DNA from: Phascolarctobacterium sp.
Lineage (GTDB): Bacteria > Bacillota > Negativicutes > Acidaminococcales > Acidaminococcaceae
Direction: 5' to 3'
DNA length: 64,000 bases
Assembly (NCBI RefSeq): GCF_030531065.1
Contig: NZ_JAUNOQ010000004.1
Coordinates: forward strand, 124,001-188,000
Both the position numbers and the translations under genes were made by a program. This document shows, piece by piece, positions 7,659 to 15,557 of this stretch; position 1 is the first letter of the stretch; each line of letters begins with the position of its first letter. The notes beneath the pieces were generated by a model. The model searched no databases, was not told where the DNA came from, and saw only the letters and a program-made list of their open reading frames with translations.

Positions 7659-8297
7659 ATGAAATTACCGGACAAAAAATATATCGCGTCCTTTGACATC
7701 GACGCGCAAAACACCTTTACCCCCGTTTGCCCCGACGAACTGCCCGTAGCCGAAGGCGACCAAATCGCCGGCGAGCTTAACGCGCAAGCGCAATTTGCCA
7801 GCCTGCGCTTAGCTTCGCGCGACGCGCACAGCCGCTGCGCCCTGTGGCTCAGCGATGAACAACACCCGCCGCTTTCTCCGATAGCAGGCCATCCCGACCT
7901 CGACATCCGCTGGCCCGCGCACGCCATCATCGGCACGAAAGGCTTCAACTTTATCGACGGCCTCGACCCCGCCGCCTACGACTTCCAAGTATTTAAGGGT
8001 ATCGAACCGGACAAGCACCCCTACGGCGCCTGCTACCACGATTTAAAAAATACTCTTTCCACCGGCGCTATCGAATACCTGCGCTGCCATGGCGTCACCA
8101 CCGTTATCTGCGGCGGTCTGGCCACCGATTACTGCGTTAAGAATACCGTGCTGCAGCTTAAAGCCGCAGACTTCGACGTAATTTTGAATTTAGCGGCCTG
8201 CCGCGGCATCGCTCCCGACACCGTAGCGCAAGCCATCGAAGAAATGCGAAGCGCAGGCGTGCAGATTATCAGCTGCGCCGCCGAGCTGGCAGAATAA
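7659..8297 (+). CDS. pncA: isochorismatase-fold cysteine hydrolase, probably nicotinamidase
   Basis: 212 residues. The Asp-Lys-Cys triad of the family is visible: Asp in FDIDAQNTF near residue 15, Lys in VFKGIEPDKHPYG, and the nucleophile in GGLATDYCV. Nicotinamidases hydrolyse nicotinamide to nicotinate in NAD salvage, and the DYCV motif with the nearby DKHPYG favours that assignment over plain isochorismatase. The metal-site pattern D-x-H is not clean: DAHSRCALW aligns where the family has DWHP, so substrate is less certain than fold. It is a single-gene unit with its own promoter and terminator. Confidence 0.8.
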   Translation: MKLPDKKYIASFDIDAQNTFTPVCPDELPVAEGDQIAGELNAQAQFASLRLASRDAHSRCALWLSDEQHPPLSPIAGHPDLDIRWPAHAIIGTKGFNFIDGLDPAAYDFQVFKGIEPDKHPYGACYHDLKNTLSTGAIEYLRCHGVTTVICGGLATDYCVKNTVLQLKAADFDVILNLAACRGIAPDTVAQAIEEMRSAGVQIISCAAELAE

Positions 8298-8314
8298 AAT
8301 AACGCGCATATAGA

Positions 8315-8347
8315 AAAAGCATCCGCCGAAAAAGACGGATGCTTTCT
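8315..8347 (+). terminator. Rho-independent terminator
   Basis: Stem GCATCCG / CGGATGC (8319-8325 with 8336-8342) followed by TTTCTTAATTTT, closing the nicotinamidase-like transcript. Confidence 0.85.
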
Positions 8348-8440
8348 TAATTTTATAATGTAAATTAGTACTCCCAGCGCAGGCCCGCCTTTTTCAGTTA
8401 AAGATAAAATCCGGACTGTATTTTATAAGCTACGCTGTTA

Positions 8441-9670
8441 TTATTTATCCACAACGCGCAGGCCATGGCTGCGGCCCGTCAGCGATCGAGCGCCGCGCTC
8501 CGTAATCACGTAAGTGTTCTCCGTACCTACAAGGCCCAACCCCGGCAGCGCTATCTTCGGCTCGACCGCAAACGTCATGCCCGGCTGCAGCTGCTGCGTA
8601 AAGCCCTTGGCAATAGCGGGCGCTTCGTCCATAACCAGACCGATGCTGTGCCCTAAAAATTTGCCGCCGTTCATAAAGCCGTCGCCGTAAACATTATTAA
8701 ATTTCGCCATCGTGCGCAGATACAGGCTCTCCACAGTTACGCCGGGGGCCATCATGGAAACGACCTCCTGCTCTAGCTCCAGGCAGCGCTCCTGCGCGTC
8801 CAAAATTTTCTGCGCCTGCTCGTCCTTGTTAATATCGCCGTAATAATAAACCACGGTTTTATCCGTGTGATAACCGTCGAAACCGCAGGGAATATCCAAA
8901 TATACCAAACGTCCCGGCTGCAGCTTGCGGAAGGCATTGCCGATGGACTGCACCGCAATGCAGGTGCCGTCGGTGCCGCCGGGGCCGTCGAAGGCCGTGC
9001 GCACCAAGCCGCTCTTGCCAAAGGCGGCGATGCCGATAACCTCCTCGCCCATGGGCAAATTAAAGCGCGCGATGCCGTGAGAACCCCGCATAACCATTTC
9101 GCTGTACAAGTCAATAGCCAGCTGCGCCTCGCTGACGCCGCCCCGAATCAATCCCGGAGCGACCACATCCAGCACCGTTTCATGAATAGCGCCGCTGGTC
9201 GCCATCATTTCCAGCTCGTACTTGCTTTTCACCATGCGCAAATCCTGCATCACATCGTCGAGGGAGCCAATCTCCTCAAACGCAAAATACTTGCGCAGCA
9301 AACGCTCCCAATCCACTGTCGCTTTTCTTACTTCCATATACATAATCTTCGGCGCCGTGCCATAATAGGCGGCAGCCTCGCGGAAACTGTGCATCGGACG
9401 AATATCGTCGAAATGAGATTCGTTGCAGGCGCGGTCGTAGCTGCGGCGCACCCACAAAACAGCATCCTGCGGACGAATCAGCAGCACGCCCTCCTGCATC
9501 GTCCCCGTAAAATAATACATGGCGATTTTATGATTTATCGCCGCCATCTCCCATCCGGGATGCGCTTTATCCATGGCCTGACGGAACGCCAGCAAACGAT
9601 TTTCCAGCTCGCCGGCCGGGACCGGTCTGATTTTATCAGTAAAAACAGTAGCTTTTTCTAAAATTGCCAT
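8441..9670 (-). CDS. M24 family metallopeptidase (Xaa-Pro dipeptidase/creatinase-like)
   Basis: 409 residues from the ATG at 9670, chosen because GCGAGGTTGG lies upstream; an ORF start at 9691 would add seven residues. The N-terminal half is a creatinase-type domain. The C-terminal pita-bread domain carries the dimetal ligands: Asp in YLDIPCG, Asp in YHTDKT, His in LGHSIGL, Glu in VEPKI and Glu in GTENTY. The family cleaves Xaa-Pro dipeptides or N-terminal Xaa-Pro bonds, but the N-terminal domain is not diagnostic, so the substrate stays open. The gene is followed 43 bp downstream in transcription by a stretch with no promoter. Confidence 0.88.
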   Translation of the reverse strand: MAILEKATVFTDKIRPVPAGELENRLLAFRQAMDKAHPGWEMAAINHKIAMYYFTGTMQEGVLLIRPQDAVLWVRRSYDRACNESHFDDIRPMHSFREAAAYYGTAPKIMYMEVRKATVDWERLLRKYFAFEEIGSLDDVMQDLRMVKSKYELEMMATSGAIHETVLDVVAPGLIRGGVSEAQLAIDLYSEMVMRGSHGIARFNLPMGEEVIGIAAFGKSGLVRTAFDGPGGTDGTCIAVQSIGNAFRKLQPGRLVYLDIPCGFDGYHTDKTVVYYYGDINKDEQAQKILDAQERCLELEQEVVSMMAPGVTVESLYLRTMAKFNNVYGDGFMNGGKFLGHSIGLVMDEAPAIAKGFTQQLQPGMTFAVEPKIALPGLGLVGTENTYVITERGARSLTGRSHGLRVVDK

Positions 9671-9713
9671 AATACCAACCTCGCAATACACAATAAGCAG
9701 CCGCTTTACCGGC

Positions 9714-10520
9714 TCATAAATATTTCAAAATCTCCTTAGCATGAGGCAAAATTATATCCGGCTTAATGCTTCCCTGCTCCACATCCTCCAAGGTGGCTTC
9801 GCCTGTCAGCACCATAATGGACAAAATACCGTTGTTCAGGCCAAAGGCAATATCCGTCGCCAGACGGTCGCCCACCATAGCGATTTCCTCCTTGGCATAA
9901 CCGGTTTTATCCAGCACCACGTCCACCATATATTGGTAGGGTTTGCCAAAAATCAGCTGCGGTTTTTTGCCCGTCGCCGTTTTAATCAATTCCAGCATCG
10001 CGCCAGTGTCGGGAATAAACTCGCCGCCTTCGATAGGACAGCGCACGTCGGGATGCGTAGCCACGTAAGGCACGCCCTTGTCAATCAAGCGGCAGGCAAT
10101 CGCCAGACGCTCGTAGGTCAGCGTTTGGTCAAAGCCCACGACAACATAATCCGCGCTCTCTTCCAAGGTATTGGTCAGCGTAAATCCCGCTTCCGCCACC
10201 GTTTGCAGCAGCTGCGGCGTCCCCAGGACAAAAAGCCGCGCTCCTGGCCGATGCTTGCGCAGCCAGTTCGTCAAAGCGTCGGAGGAAATCAAAATATCCT
10301 GCCGCGTTACCGGTACGCCAAGGCCGTTCATTTTATTTACATAATGCTCGTGGCTGCGGGAGGAATTGTTGGTCAGCAGGTAATAATCGCGCCCAACAGC
10401 CTTCAGCTTGTCAAAAAAGCCTTCCATACCAGGTATCAGCTGATTTCCTAGATTGATGGTGCCGTCCATATCAAACAAAAAGCATTTTATTTTTTTTATA
10501 CGTTCATAAGCGTAAGTCAT
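9714..10520 (-). CDS. HAD-superfamily IIA sugar/nucleotide phosphatase (NagD/AraL-like)
   Basis: 268 residues from the ATG at 10520, which has GGGGGA upstream; an alternative ATG at 10544 has none. HAD motifs: FDMDGT (nucleophile and acid/base), LLTNNS (motif II), GKP with the catalytic Lys, and GDRLATDI (motif III/IV). A C2a cap lies between motifs II and III. Relatives dephosphorylate sugar phosphates, nucleotides or pyridoxal phosphate with broad specificity. It precedes the M24 peptidase on the same strand (43-bp gap), so the two may be co-transcribed; there is no evident functional link. Confidence 0.88.
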   Translation of the reverse strand: MTYAYERIKKIKCFLFDMDGTINLGNQLIPGMEGFFDKLKAVGRDYYLLTNNSSRSHEHYVNKMNGLGVPVTRQDILISSDALTNWLRKHRPGARLFVLGTPQLLQTVAEAGFTLTNTLEESADYVVVGFDQTLTYERLAIACRLIDKGVPYVATHPDVRCPIEGGEFIPDTGAMLELIKTATGKKPQLIFGKPYQYMVDVVLDKTGYAKEEIAMVGDRLATDIAFGLNNGILSIMVLTGEATLEDVEQGSIKPDIILPHAKEILKYL

Positions 10521-10623
10521 CCGCGTTCCCCCATGGTTCATCATAAAATTTCAAGACACTACTATTATATAGCATCTTGCTGGCAAAAGCTATTTTTATA
10601 TGAAGATATTAAAAGGCAAAAAC

Positions 10624-10749
10624 TTGCGCAAGCTAAAAAAATATGCTATATTAAACACAAGTAGACAACCGCCACAAGGTGGTTGACCTCAGGTTTTTGG
10701 AAGAAACTCCATCCCGTTACGGTCAAGTGCAGGGATGGATTTTCTTTTT
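10624..10749 (+). promoter_or_regulatory. promoter and structured leader with terminator ahead of gph
   Basis: Promoter TTGCGC (10624-10629), 17 bp, TATATT (10647-10652). The predicted 90-nt leader holds an 8-bp hairpin CAACCGCC-ACAA-GGTGGTTG (10666-10685) and then a strong terminator stem CCATCCC / GGGATGG (10709-10738) followed by ATTTTCTTTTT. It ends 21 bases before the gph start codon. This is the layout of a riboswitch or attenuator, or of a small RNA with its own terminator; it did not match a class I know. Confidence 0.6.
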
Positions 10750-10770
10750 ATATGAAGAAAGGATAACGCT

Positions 10771-11418
10771 ATGAAATACACCACCATCATTTTCGATTTA
10801 GACGGCACGCTGCTGGATACGCTGCAGGATTTGGCCAACGCCACCAATTACACCTTGGGCAAGCACGGCCTGCCTCTGCGCACCGCGTGTGAAGTACGCC
10901 GGTTCGTCGGCAACGGCATCCGCAATCTTATCGCCCGCGCCGTGCCCGCCGGTACCTCGCAGGAAATTCAGGAAGCCGTCTTTGCCGACTTCAACCTTTA
11001 TTACAAAGAGCACTGCGCCGATAACACCCAGCCATATCCCGGCGTCCTGCAGCTTTTGGCTGAACTGCGGCGGCAGGGCTGCCAAACGGCCATCGTCTCC
11101 AACAAAGCGGACTATGCCGTGCAGGAGCTGGCCCACCAATATTTCCCCAACCTGCTGGACGCAGCCTGCGGCGAACGTCAGGGAATAGCGCGCAAGCCCG
11201 CGCCGGATATGCTGCTTGCCGTCATGCAGCAGTTGCGCGCCGAACAAGAACGCACTATTTATATCGGCGATTCGGACACCGACCTTTTGACCGCGCAAAA
11301 CGCCGCCGTTCCCTGCATCGGCGCTTGCTGGGGATTTCGCGGCCGCCGGTTTTTAATCGACCACGGCGCGCAATTATTGGCCGATAAAGCTGAAGATATT
11401 TTCCCGCTGTGCAAATAA
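10771..11418 (+). CDS. gph: HAD phosphatase, phosphoglycolate phosphatase-like (Gph)
   Basis: 215 residues. Motif I FDLDGTLLDT at residues 8-17, a C1 helical cap, motif II IVSNK, conserved Lys in ARKPAPD and motif III/IV YIGDSDTDLLTA. The length and the KPAPD block fit the Gph/PGP branch, which removes 2-phosphoglycolate formed by DNA repair or oxygenation side reactions; closely related pyrophosphatases (PpaX) look similar. GAAAGGA precedes the ATG. Expression appears to depend on read-through of the leader terminator just upstream. Confidence 0.85.
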   Translation: MKYTTIIFDLDGTLLDTLQDLANATNYTLGKHGLPLRTACEVRRFVGNGIRNLIARAVPAGTSQEIQEAVFADFNLYYKEHCADNTQPYPGVLQLLAELRRQGCQTAIVSNKADYAVQELAHQYFPNLLDAACGERQGIARKPAPDMLLAVMQQLRAEQERTIYIGDSDTDLLTAQNAAVPCIGACWGFRGRRFLIDHGAQLLADKAEDIFPLCK

Positions 11419-11432
11419 AAATTCCAAACGTC

Positions 11433-11480
11433 AAAATACTCCAAAAGTCCAAATTCCGGCTTCTGGAGTATTTTTATTTT
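11433..11480. terminator. bidirectional terminator between gph and the M48 protease gene
   Basis: Stem AAAATACTCC / GGAGTATTTT (11433-11442 with 11465-11474), with T-rich flanks in both directions. It serves convergent genes. Confidence 0.8.
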
Positions 11481-11498
11481 GCCGAAGCAAATCACTTT

Positions 11499-12590
11499 TT
11501 ACTTTTTCTTCTTATTCTTCGACGCCTTAGCCTTAGCCGCCGCATCGTTGGCGTTTGCTATCTGCGCCCAGTCTCGCAGCATATCGGCGCAGGCGCCGGC
11601 ATAAGCCCCCGCGCTGCCAAAGGCTCCCGCGTCCTGATTGTATAACCGCAGCAGTTGAATATCGTCGTAATAAATATCGGCCGTGCTGCCGTTATCGTAC
11701 ACCACAAAATAATTGGGATTTATCGTGCCGCGCTGGCGCACAGTCCACAGGTTTCCTGCCAGCATATAGGCGCGGTATTTTGCCTTCGTATTGCCAATGC
11801 TTTGCGTAATATTAAAAGTCCAATCGCCTTCGCTGACCGTCGCGTGGTCGTCGTCGGTCACAATTACGTCGGGATGGATATCGTAAGCCTTGAGCTGCTT
11901 AACCACGCGCTTCACGCGCTCCTCCGGCTCCGGGTGACTGCTGAACAAGCCGTAATTAGAACCGCCGCCCTGTTTGGACAAATCGTCCAGCTTTTGCACG
12001 GTTATCAGCATGGCGTAAGGATTAAAGCCCGCCTTAATGGTATTGTTGACGCCCTCCTTATCCGCGCCGCGTTCGTCCGTGCGGCTGTACCCGGCAAAGA
12101 GCGCCTGCTGCGCCGCCGACACTAAGCCCAAGCCCTGGCCGCGGGTAGCAGCCAACAGAATCAGCGAAGTCCACATTTGCTTTTCGATGGAGTTGACCGT
12201 ATGCTTCTTCGCTACGTGACCGACCTCGTGTCCCAGTACTCCGGCCAGCTCCGTATCGGTCGGCATATAATCCAGCAAGCCCTTGAACACATAAATGAAG
12301 CCGCCGGGACAGGCCAAAGCGTTGACCTCGTTATTATTCAGCACCTTAAAGGAATAGGTGATGTCCGTGCGTCCGCACACCGCCGCCAAACGCTGGCCAA
12401 TGCGGTCGACGCGCTCCTGCAAATATTGATCCTGTGAAAGCCCGTACTTAGCTTCCAATGCCTGCGCCGTTTCGCGCCCCATCTCTATTTCCTGCTGCTG
12501 GCTAATCAGCCCCGCTTCCGCAGGCTGCACGCTTACGAAAAAGCAGCAAGCCATCACAAAAGCCATAAACAGTTTTACTAAACGCCGCAT
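11499..12590 (-). CDS. exported M48-family zinc metalloprotease
   Basis: 363 residues with a cleavable signal peptide (MRRLVKLFMAFVMACCFFVS, then QPAEA-GL). The catalytic HEVGH lies in VLGHEVGHVAKKH and the third zinc ligand Glu in DERGADKEGV, followed by the SSHPEPEERV signature. This is the Oma1/LoiP/BepA-type periplasmic core, used in envelope quality control. After about residue 250 comes a domain without recognised motifs that may bind ligand or substrate, and a very basic tail (KASKNKKKK) that could contact phospholipid. A periplasmic protease fits a diderm Firmicute. GAGGAGG precedes the ATG. Confidence 0.9.
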   Translation of the reverse strand: MRRLVKLFMAFVMACCFFVSVQPAEAGLISQQQEIEMGRETAQALEAKYGLSQDQYLQERVDRIGQRLAAVCGRTDITYSFKVLNNNEVNALACPGGFIYVFKGLLDYMPTDTELAGVLGHEVGHVAKKHTVNSIEKQMWTSLILLAATRGQGLGLVSAAQQALFAGYSRTDERGADKEGVNNTIKAGFNPYAMLITVQKLDDLSKQGGGSNYGLFSSHPEPEERVKRVVKQLKAYDIHPDVIVTDDDHATVSEGDWTFNITQSIGNTKAKYRAYMLAGNLWTVRQRGTINPNYFVVYDNGSTADIYYDDIQLLRLYNQDAGAFGSAGAYAGACADMLRDWAQIANANDAAAKAKASKNKKKK

Positions 12591-12670
12591 AACGCAACCT
12601 CCTCATACAAAAATAAAATTAAAAATCATTTCCGAACCTCAATACTAATTTTCATATCGCCGGCGCGCGG

Positions 12671-13813
12671 CTAAATCGCGCCCTCCTGCCGCAGGTCGGC
12701 GACAGTCTGCTCGTCGTAACCCAATTCCCGCAAAACCGCCGCCGTATGCTCGCCTAAAAACGGCGCGCGTCTTGCAATTTTGCCTGCGCCCGCAGAAAAT
12801 TTTACCGGACCGCCCACATAACGCAGGCTGCCCAAATCGCAGTCCGCCGTCTGCAAAATATTTTCCTGCTGCGTCAGCCGGCTCTGCAGCGCTTCGTCCA
12901 GGCTGCACACCGGCGTCACGCAAAATTCTGCGCCGCCGATAAGCTCCAACCATTCAGCCTGCGTCTTAGCGGCAATTTTTGCAGCCACTAAATTTTTCAG
13001 CTCGTCGCCATGAGCGAAATCATACTGCCGCTTTTCCAGCTCCGGACAACCGATAAGGTCGCAGAAGCGCTGCCAAAACTTCGGCTCAATGGTTCCCACA
13101 GTCAGGTAACGTCCGTCCTTCGTTTGATAAATATTATAGTAGTGAGCCGTGCGCCCAAAGGGCTTGTCGCCCGTTTCCGCGCAGCCCCACAGGGAGCTGA
13201 TACCCGTCACCTGCATGGACAGCGCCGTCGCGTACAAATTAACGTCCAGATGCTGGCCCTTGCCCGTGCGCTCCCGCGCCAGCAAAGCCAAAGCGATACC
13301 GCTTAAAGCGCTGAGTCCACTGCCGATGGCCGACACCTGCACCTCGCTGACGCAGGCGCCGCCCACATCGTCCAGACTGTTCAGCCCCGCTAAGCCAATG
13401 ACGTTCAAATCATGGGCCGGCTTATGGCAGTTTTGTCCAAAGCCGGTAATGGAGCAGTAAACCAAGCGCGGATTAAACCGGCGCACGCTGGCGTAATCCA
13501 AGCCGTAGCGCGCCAAATAGCCGGAACGGAAGCCCTCCAGAAAAACGTCGGCCTCCGCCAACAGCCTTTGCAAAATCTGCCGCCCGCCCTCTTTTTTGAT
13601 GTTCAAGGCCACGCCACGCTTATTGCGGTTCAGCATCAAATGCCAATAGCTCATGCCCGGAGCTTTTTCCGGCCAGAAGCGGCGCGTAGCGTCGCCTGCC
13701 AAATCTTCTATTTTAATAACGTCGGCGCCGTAATCGCCCAGCAGCATCCCGCAATATTGTCCCGGCAGCCATTTGGAAAAATCCACTACCTTAATGCCTT
13801 CCAATAAATTCAT
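12671..13813 (-). CDS. class III CoA-transferase (CaiB/BaiF family)
   Basis: 380 residues from ATG 13813; a GTG at 13822 overlaps the GGAG ribosome site. The family N-terminus is typical (VVDFSKWLPGQYCGMLLGD in part, with ADVIKIED), followed by FRSGYLARYG and the LNRNKRG block. The catalytic Asp expected after the GLNSLDDVGG region is at a plausible place. Such enzymes move CoA between carboxylic acids via a glutamyl or aspartyl anhydride; substrates include carnitine, formate, bile acids, succinate and mesaconate. Nothing beside it names the acid. It is monocistronic, with its own upstream gap. Confidence 0.88.
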   Translation of the reverse strand: MNLLEGIKVVDFSKWLPGQYCGMLLGDYGADVIKIEDLAGDATRRFWPEKAPGMSYWHLMLNRNKRGVALNIKKEGGRQILQRLLAEADVFLEGFRSGYLARYGLDYASVRRFNPRLVYCSITGFGQNCHKPAHDLNVIGLAGLNSLDDVGGACVSEVQVSAIGSGLSALSGIALALLARERTGKGQHLDVNLYATALSMQVTGISSLWGCAETGDKPFGRTAHYYNIYQTKDGRYLTVGTIEPKFWQRFCDLIGCPELEKRQYDFAHGDELKNLVAAKIAAKTQAEWLELIGGAEFCVTPVCSLDEALQSRLTQQENILQTADCDLGSLRYVGGPVKFSAGAGKIARRAPFLGEHTAAVLRELGYDEQTVADLRQEGAI

Positions 13814-13920
13814 TGTTCTCACTCCGTTTACCTTACGCTAACGCAAAATTGCTAACGCTATATTATTCTACAAAAAACGCCGCTATTCCTTTTTTTAGCG
13901 TTCCTTAAATCCTACAAAAA

Positions 13921-14168
13921 TGGTATAATGTTTGTACACAGCGATTCGCAAGCCGCAGGCGTAGCGAGAGCTGATGTACAACATATACCTGCCACCCGGC
14001 GATTGGCGAGCCGCAGGCGACGACAGAGCCGCGGTAAGCATGGTGAAATGTTTGTACACAGCGATTCGCAAGCCGCAGGCGTAGCGAGAGCTGATGTACA
14101 ACATATACCTGCCACCCGGCGATTGGCGAGCCGCAGGCGACGACAGAGCCGCGGTAGGCATGGTGAAA
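13921..14168. repeat. two tandem copies of a 120-bp palindromic repeat
   Basis: Bases 13921-14040 and 14041-14160 are the same 120-bp unit with only three differences. Each unit contains two related palindromic sub-elements. The first is framed by TGTACA boxes, with inner pairs CAGC/GCTG, CGC/GCG and GCC/GGC around GCA. The second is a diverged version (GCGATTGGCGAGCCGCAGG). Sub-elements therefore alternate at about 60-bp spacing. This resembles REP/BIME intergenic elements. A TATAAT at 13924-13929 occurs in the first copy only. No protein is plausible here. Confidence 0.9.
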
Positions 14169-14215
14169 TATTTTTATACTAAACTTCACTCAGCCTGACA
14201 GAAAGAGGTATCCTT

Positions 14216-14710
14216 ATGCAGCTTCGCAAATTAACGTCCGCTGCGCTGCTGGTAGCCATCGGCGCTCTCAGCGCGCACCTTATTTATATTCCGGCCGGCG
14301 TTTCCAAATGCTTTCCCGTACAGCACGCCATCAACGTCATGGGCGCCGTGCTTTTAGGCCCGGACTACGCCGTAGCCATTGCCTTTCTCATCTCCTGCCT
14401 GCGCAATATGTTCGGCACCGGCTCCCTGCTGGCCTTTCCCGGCAGTATGGTCGGCGCGCTGCTGGCAGGCCTTGCCTATAAGCGCTGGCCCAATATCGGC
14501 GCGGCCATGGCGGGCGAAATTTTCGGCACCGGTATTTTAGGCGGCTTGCTCGCCTGGGTTATCGCAGCCGCTGTACTGAACAGCAATGCCGCAGCCTGGT
14601 TCTTTATCCCGCCCTTTTTAGTAAGCACAGTCGGCGGCAGCATTATCGCCGGACTTCTGATGAAAAGCGGCCTTTTGAGCCAGCTGACCTCCAACAAGGC
14701 AGGTAAATAG
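14216..14710 (+). CDS. thiW: ECF transporter S component ThiW (thiamine precursor uptake)
   Basis: 164 residues, five or six membrane helices. The motif KCFPVQHAINVMGAVLLGP near residues 35-53 and LRNMFGTGS are diagnostic of ThiW, the substrate-binding subunit for a thiazole-type thiamine precursor, which works with a shared ECF module not found in this window. No TPP riboswitch could be found upstream: the CUGAGA core is absent and the region is occupied by the 120-bp repeats. AGAGGT precedes the ATG. Confidence 0.9.
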   Translation: MQLRKLTSAALLVAIGALSAHLIYIPAGVSKCFPVQHAINVMGAVLLGPDYAVAIAFLISCLRNMFGTGSLLAFPGSMVGALLAGLAYKRWPNIGAAMAGEIFGTGILGGLLAWVIAAAVLNSNAAAWFFIPPFLVSTVGGSIIAGLLMKSGLLSQLTSNKAGK

Positions 14711-14711
14711 C

Positions 14712-14999
14712 ATGAGCTTCAGCCAAATCGTCACTTATCTTTTATATGGCTTCAGCGGCCTTTGCTTCGGCATATTTGCTTCGCGCCACAGCGTATTTGC
14801 CGCCCGCCGCATCAAAGAAAAATTCAGGGAAGCGGGCTTTGCCGGTCTTACCGCCTGCCTGCCCCAAATACTGCTGCTTTTTATCAGCTTTTTTCTCTTT
14901 CCTATTTTATTTACCAACAAAACTACTACCGGCGGCTTCTTTTATTATCTGTGCCTGATCTTCTTTTTTAATAAAGGCCTCCGCAACAGCAATAAGTAA
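14712..14999 (+). CDS. small hypothetical membrane protein
   Basis: 95 residues starting one base after the thiW stop codon, so almost certainly co-translated with it. Two predicted membrane helices: residues 8-25 and a very hydrophobic second run (LLLFISFFLFPILF), separated by a basic loop (AARRIKEKFREAG). The C-terminus is Phe-rich then basic. I recognise no family. Position suggests an accessory to the ThiW system or simply operon membership. Confidence 0.6.
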   Translation: MSFSQIVTYLLYGFSGLCFGIFASRHSVFAARRIKEKFREAGFAGLTACLPQILLLFISFFLFPILFTNKTTTGGFFYYLCLIFFFNKGLRNSNK

Positions 15000-15012
15000 A
15001 GCAGGTGATCGT

Positions 15013-15348
15013 ATGCATACTCATATCCATAACCACAACTTGCCCCTGCCGGGGCACGAGGACGAAAAATATATTCAACCCATGGCAGATATTTTTAAGG
15101 TACTTAGCGACCCCACCCGCATCAGGATTTTATCTCTGCTGGCCCACAAAGAAATGTGCGTCACCTGTATCGCCGAAGCGCTGGGCATGACCCATTCGGC
15201 AATTTCCCACCAGCTGCGCCTGCTGCGCGCCACCAATTTAGTAAAATTCACCAAGGACGGCAAAGAGGTTATTTATTCGCTGGACGATTCCCACGTGCTG
15301 AGCCTGTTCGACCAGGCGCTGGACCATGTGAAGCACAAGCTGGGATAA
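15013..15348 (+). CDS. ArsR/SmtB-family metal-sensing repressor
   Basis: 111 residues with a winged helix: VLSDPTRIRILSLL, recognition helix MTHSAISHQLRLL and the wing KDGKEVIYSL. Two metal sites can be read. The alpha-5 site is D-x-H-x10-H-x2-H in DSHVLSLFDQALDHVKH, the exact spacing of zinc sensors CzrA/SmtB. Near helix 3 is EMCVTC, similar to the alpha-3 cysteine site of CadC/ArsR. The N-terminus is MHTHIHNHN, another likely metal ligand patch. It is therefore probably a zinc (or cobalt/cadmium) responsive repressor; its target operon is not obvious, though it follows thiW closely. Confidence 0.9.
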   Translation: MHTHIHNHNLPLPGHEDEKYIQPMADIFKVLSDPTRIRILSLLAHKEMCVTCIAEALGMTHSAISHQLRLLRATNLVKFTKDGKEVIYSLDDSHVLSLFDQALDHVKHKLG

Positions 15349-15359
15349 AAGCTGTAATA

Positions 15360-15397
15360 CAAAAACGCCGCAGCCTAAGCTGCGGCGTACTTTTTTA
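15360..15397. terminator. bidirectional terminator between arsR-like gene and tRNA-Lys
   Basis: Stem CGCCGCAG / CTGCGGCG (15366-15373 with 15380-15387). T-rich on both sides: TTTTTT on the plus strand and TTTTTG on the minus strand. Confidence 0.9.
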
Positions 15398-15399
15398 TT

Positions 15400-15475
15400 T
15401 GGTGATCCACCCGGGACTCGAACCCGGGACACCCTGATTAAAAGTCAGGTGCTCTACCAACTGAGCTAGTGAATC
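15400..15475 (-). tRNA. tRNA-Lys (anticodon TTT)
   Basis: 76 nt cloverleaf on the minus strand. Acceptor stem GATTCAC/GTGGATC, D arm TAGCTCAGTTGGTAGAGCA, anticodon stem CTGAC/ATCAG (the loop contains TTT at 34-36 followed by A37), T arm CCGGGTTCGAGTCCCGG, discriminator A and an encoded CCA end. TTT reads AAA and AAG lysine codons; U34 is a substrate for MnmA. Confidence 0.97.
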
Positions 15476-15504
15476 GCATGAGTTGCTAAATCAGCAACGA
15501 TATA

Positions 15505-15533
15505 ATTTTACAGCGTATTGCCGCCGTTGTCAA
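15505..15533 (-). promoter_or_regulatory. sigma-A promoter of tRNA-Lys
   Basis: On the minus strand TTGACA (15528-15533), 17 bp, TAAAAT (15505-15510). It lies between the purA stop and the tRNA, so the tRNA can be transcribed independently of the pur genes. Confidence 0.75.
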
Positions 15534-15557
15534 CAAAATTTTTCTGCCGCTGCAATA

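Noticed and set aside
8445-8453. Single perfect DnaA box at the end of the M24 peptidase gene
   Set aside because: An isolated TTATCCACA inside coding sequence is expected by chance.
13921-14168. Possible CRISPR array
   Set aside because: Only two full units, and the whole 120 bp is repeated, so there are no unique spacers.
13895-14189. Several overlapping open frames of 67-94 codons across the 120-bp repeats
   Set aside because: They exist on both strands, repeat the DNA unit exactly and have no ribosome site; they are by-products of the tandem repeat.
13850-14215. TPP riboswitch expected before thiW
   Set aside because: No CUGAGA core or second conserved loop was found; the region is palindromic repeats.
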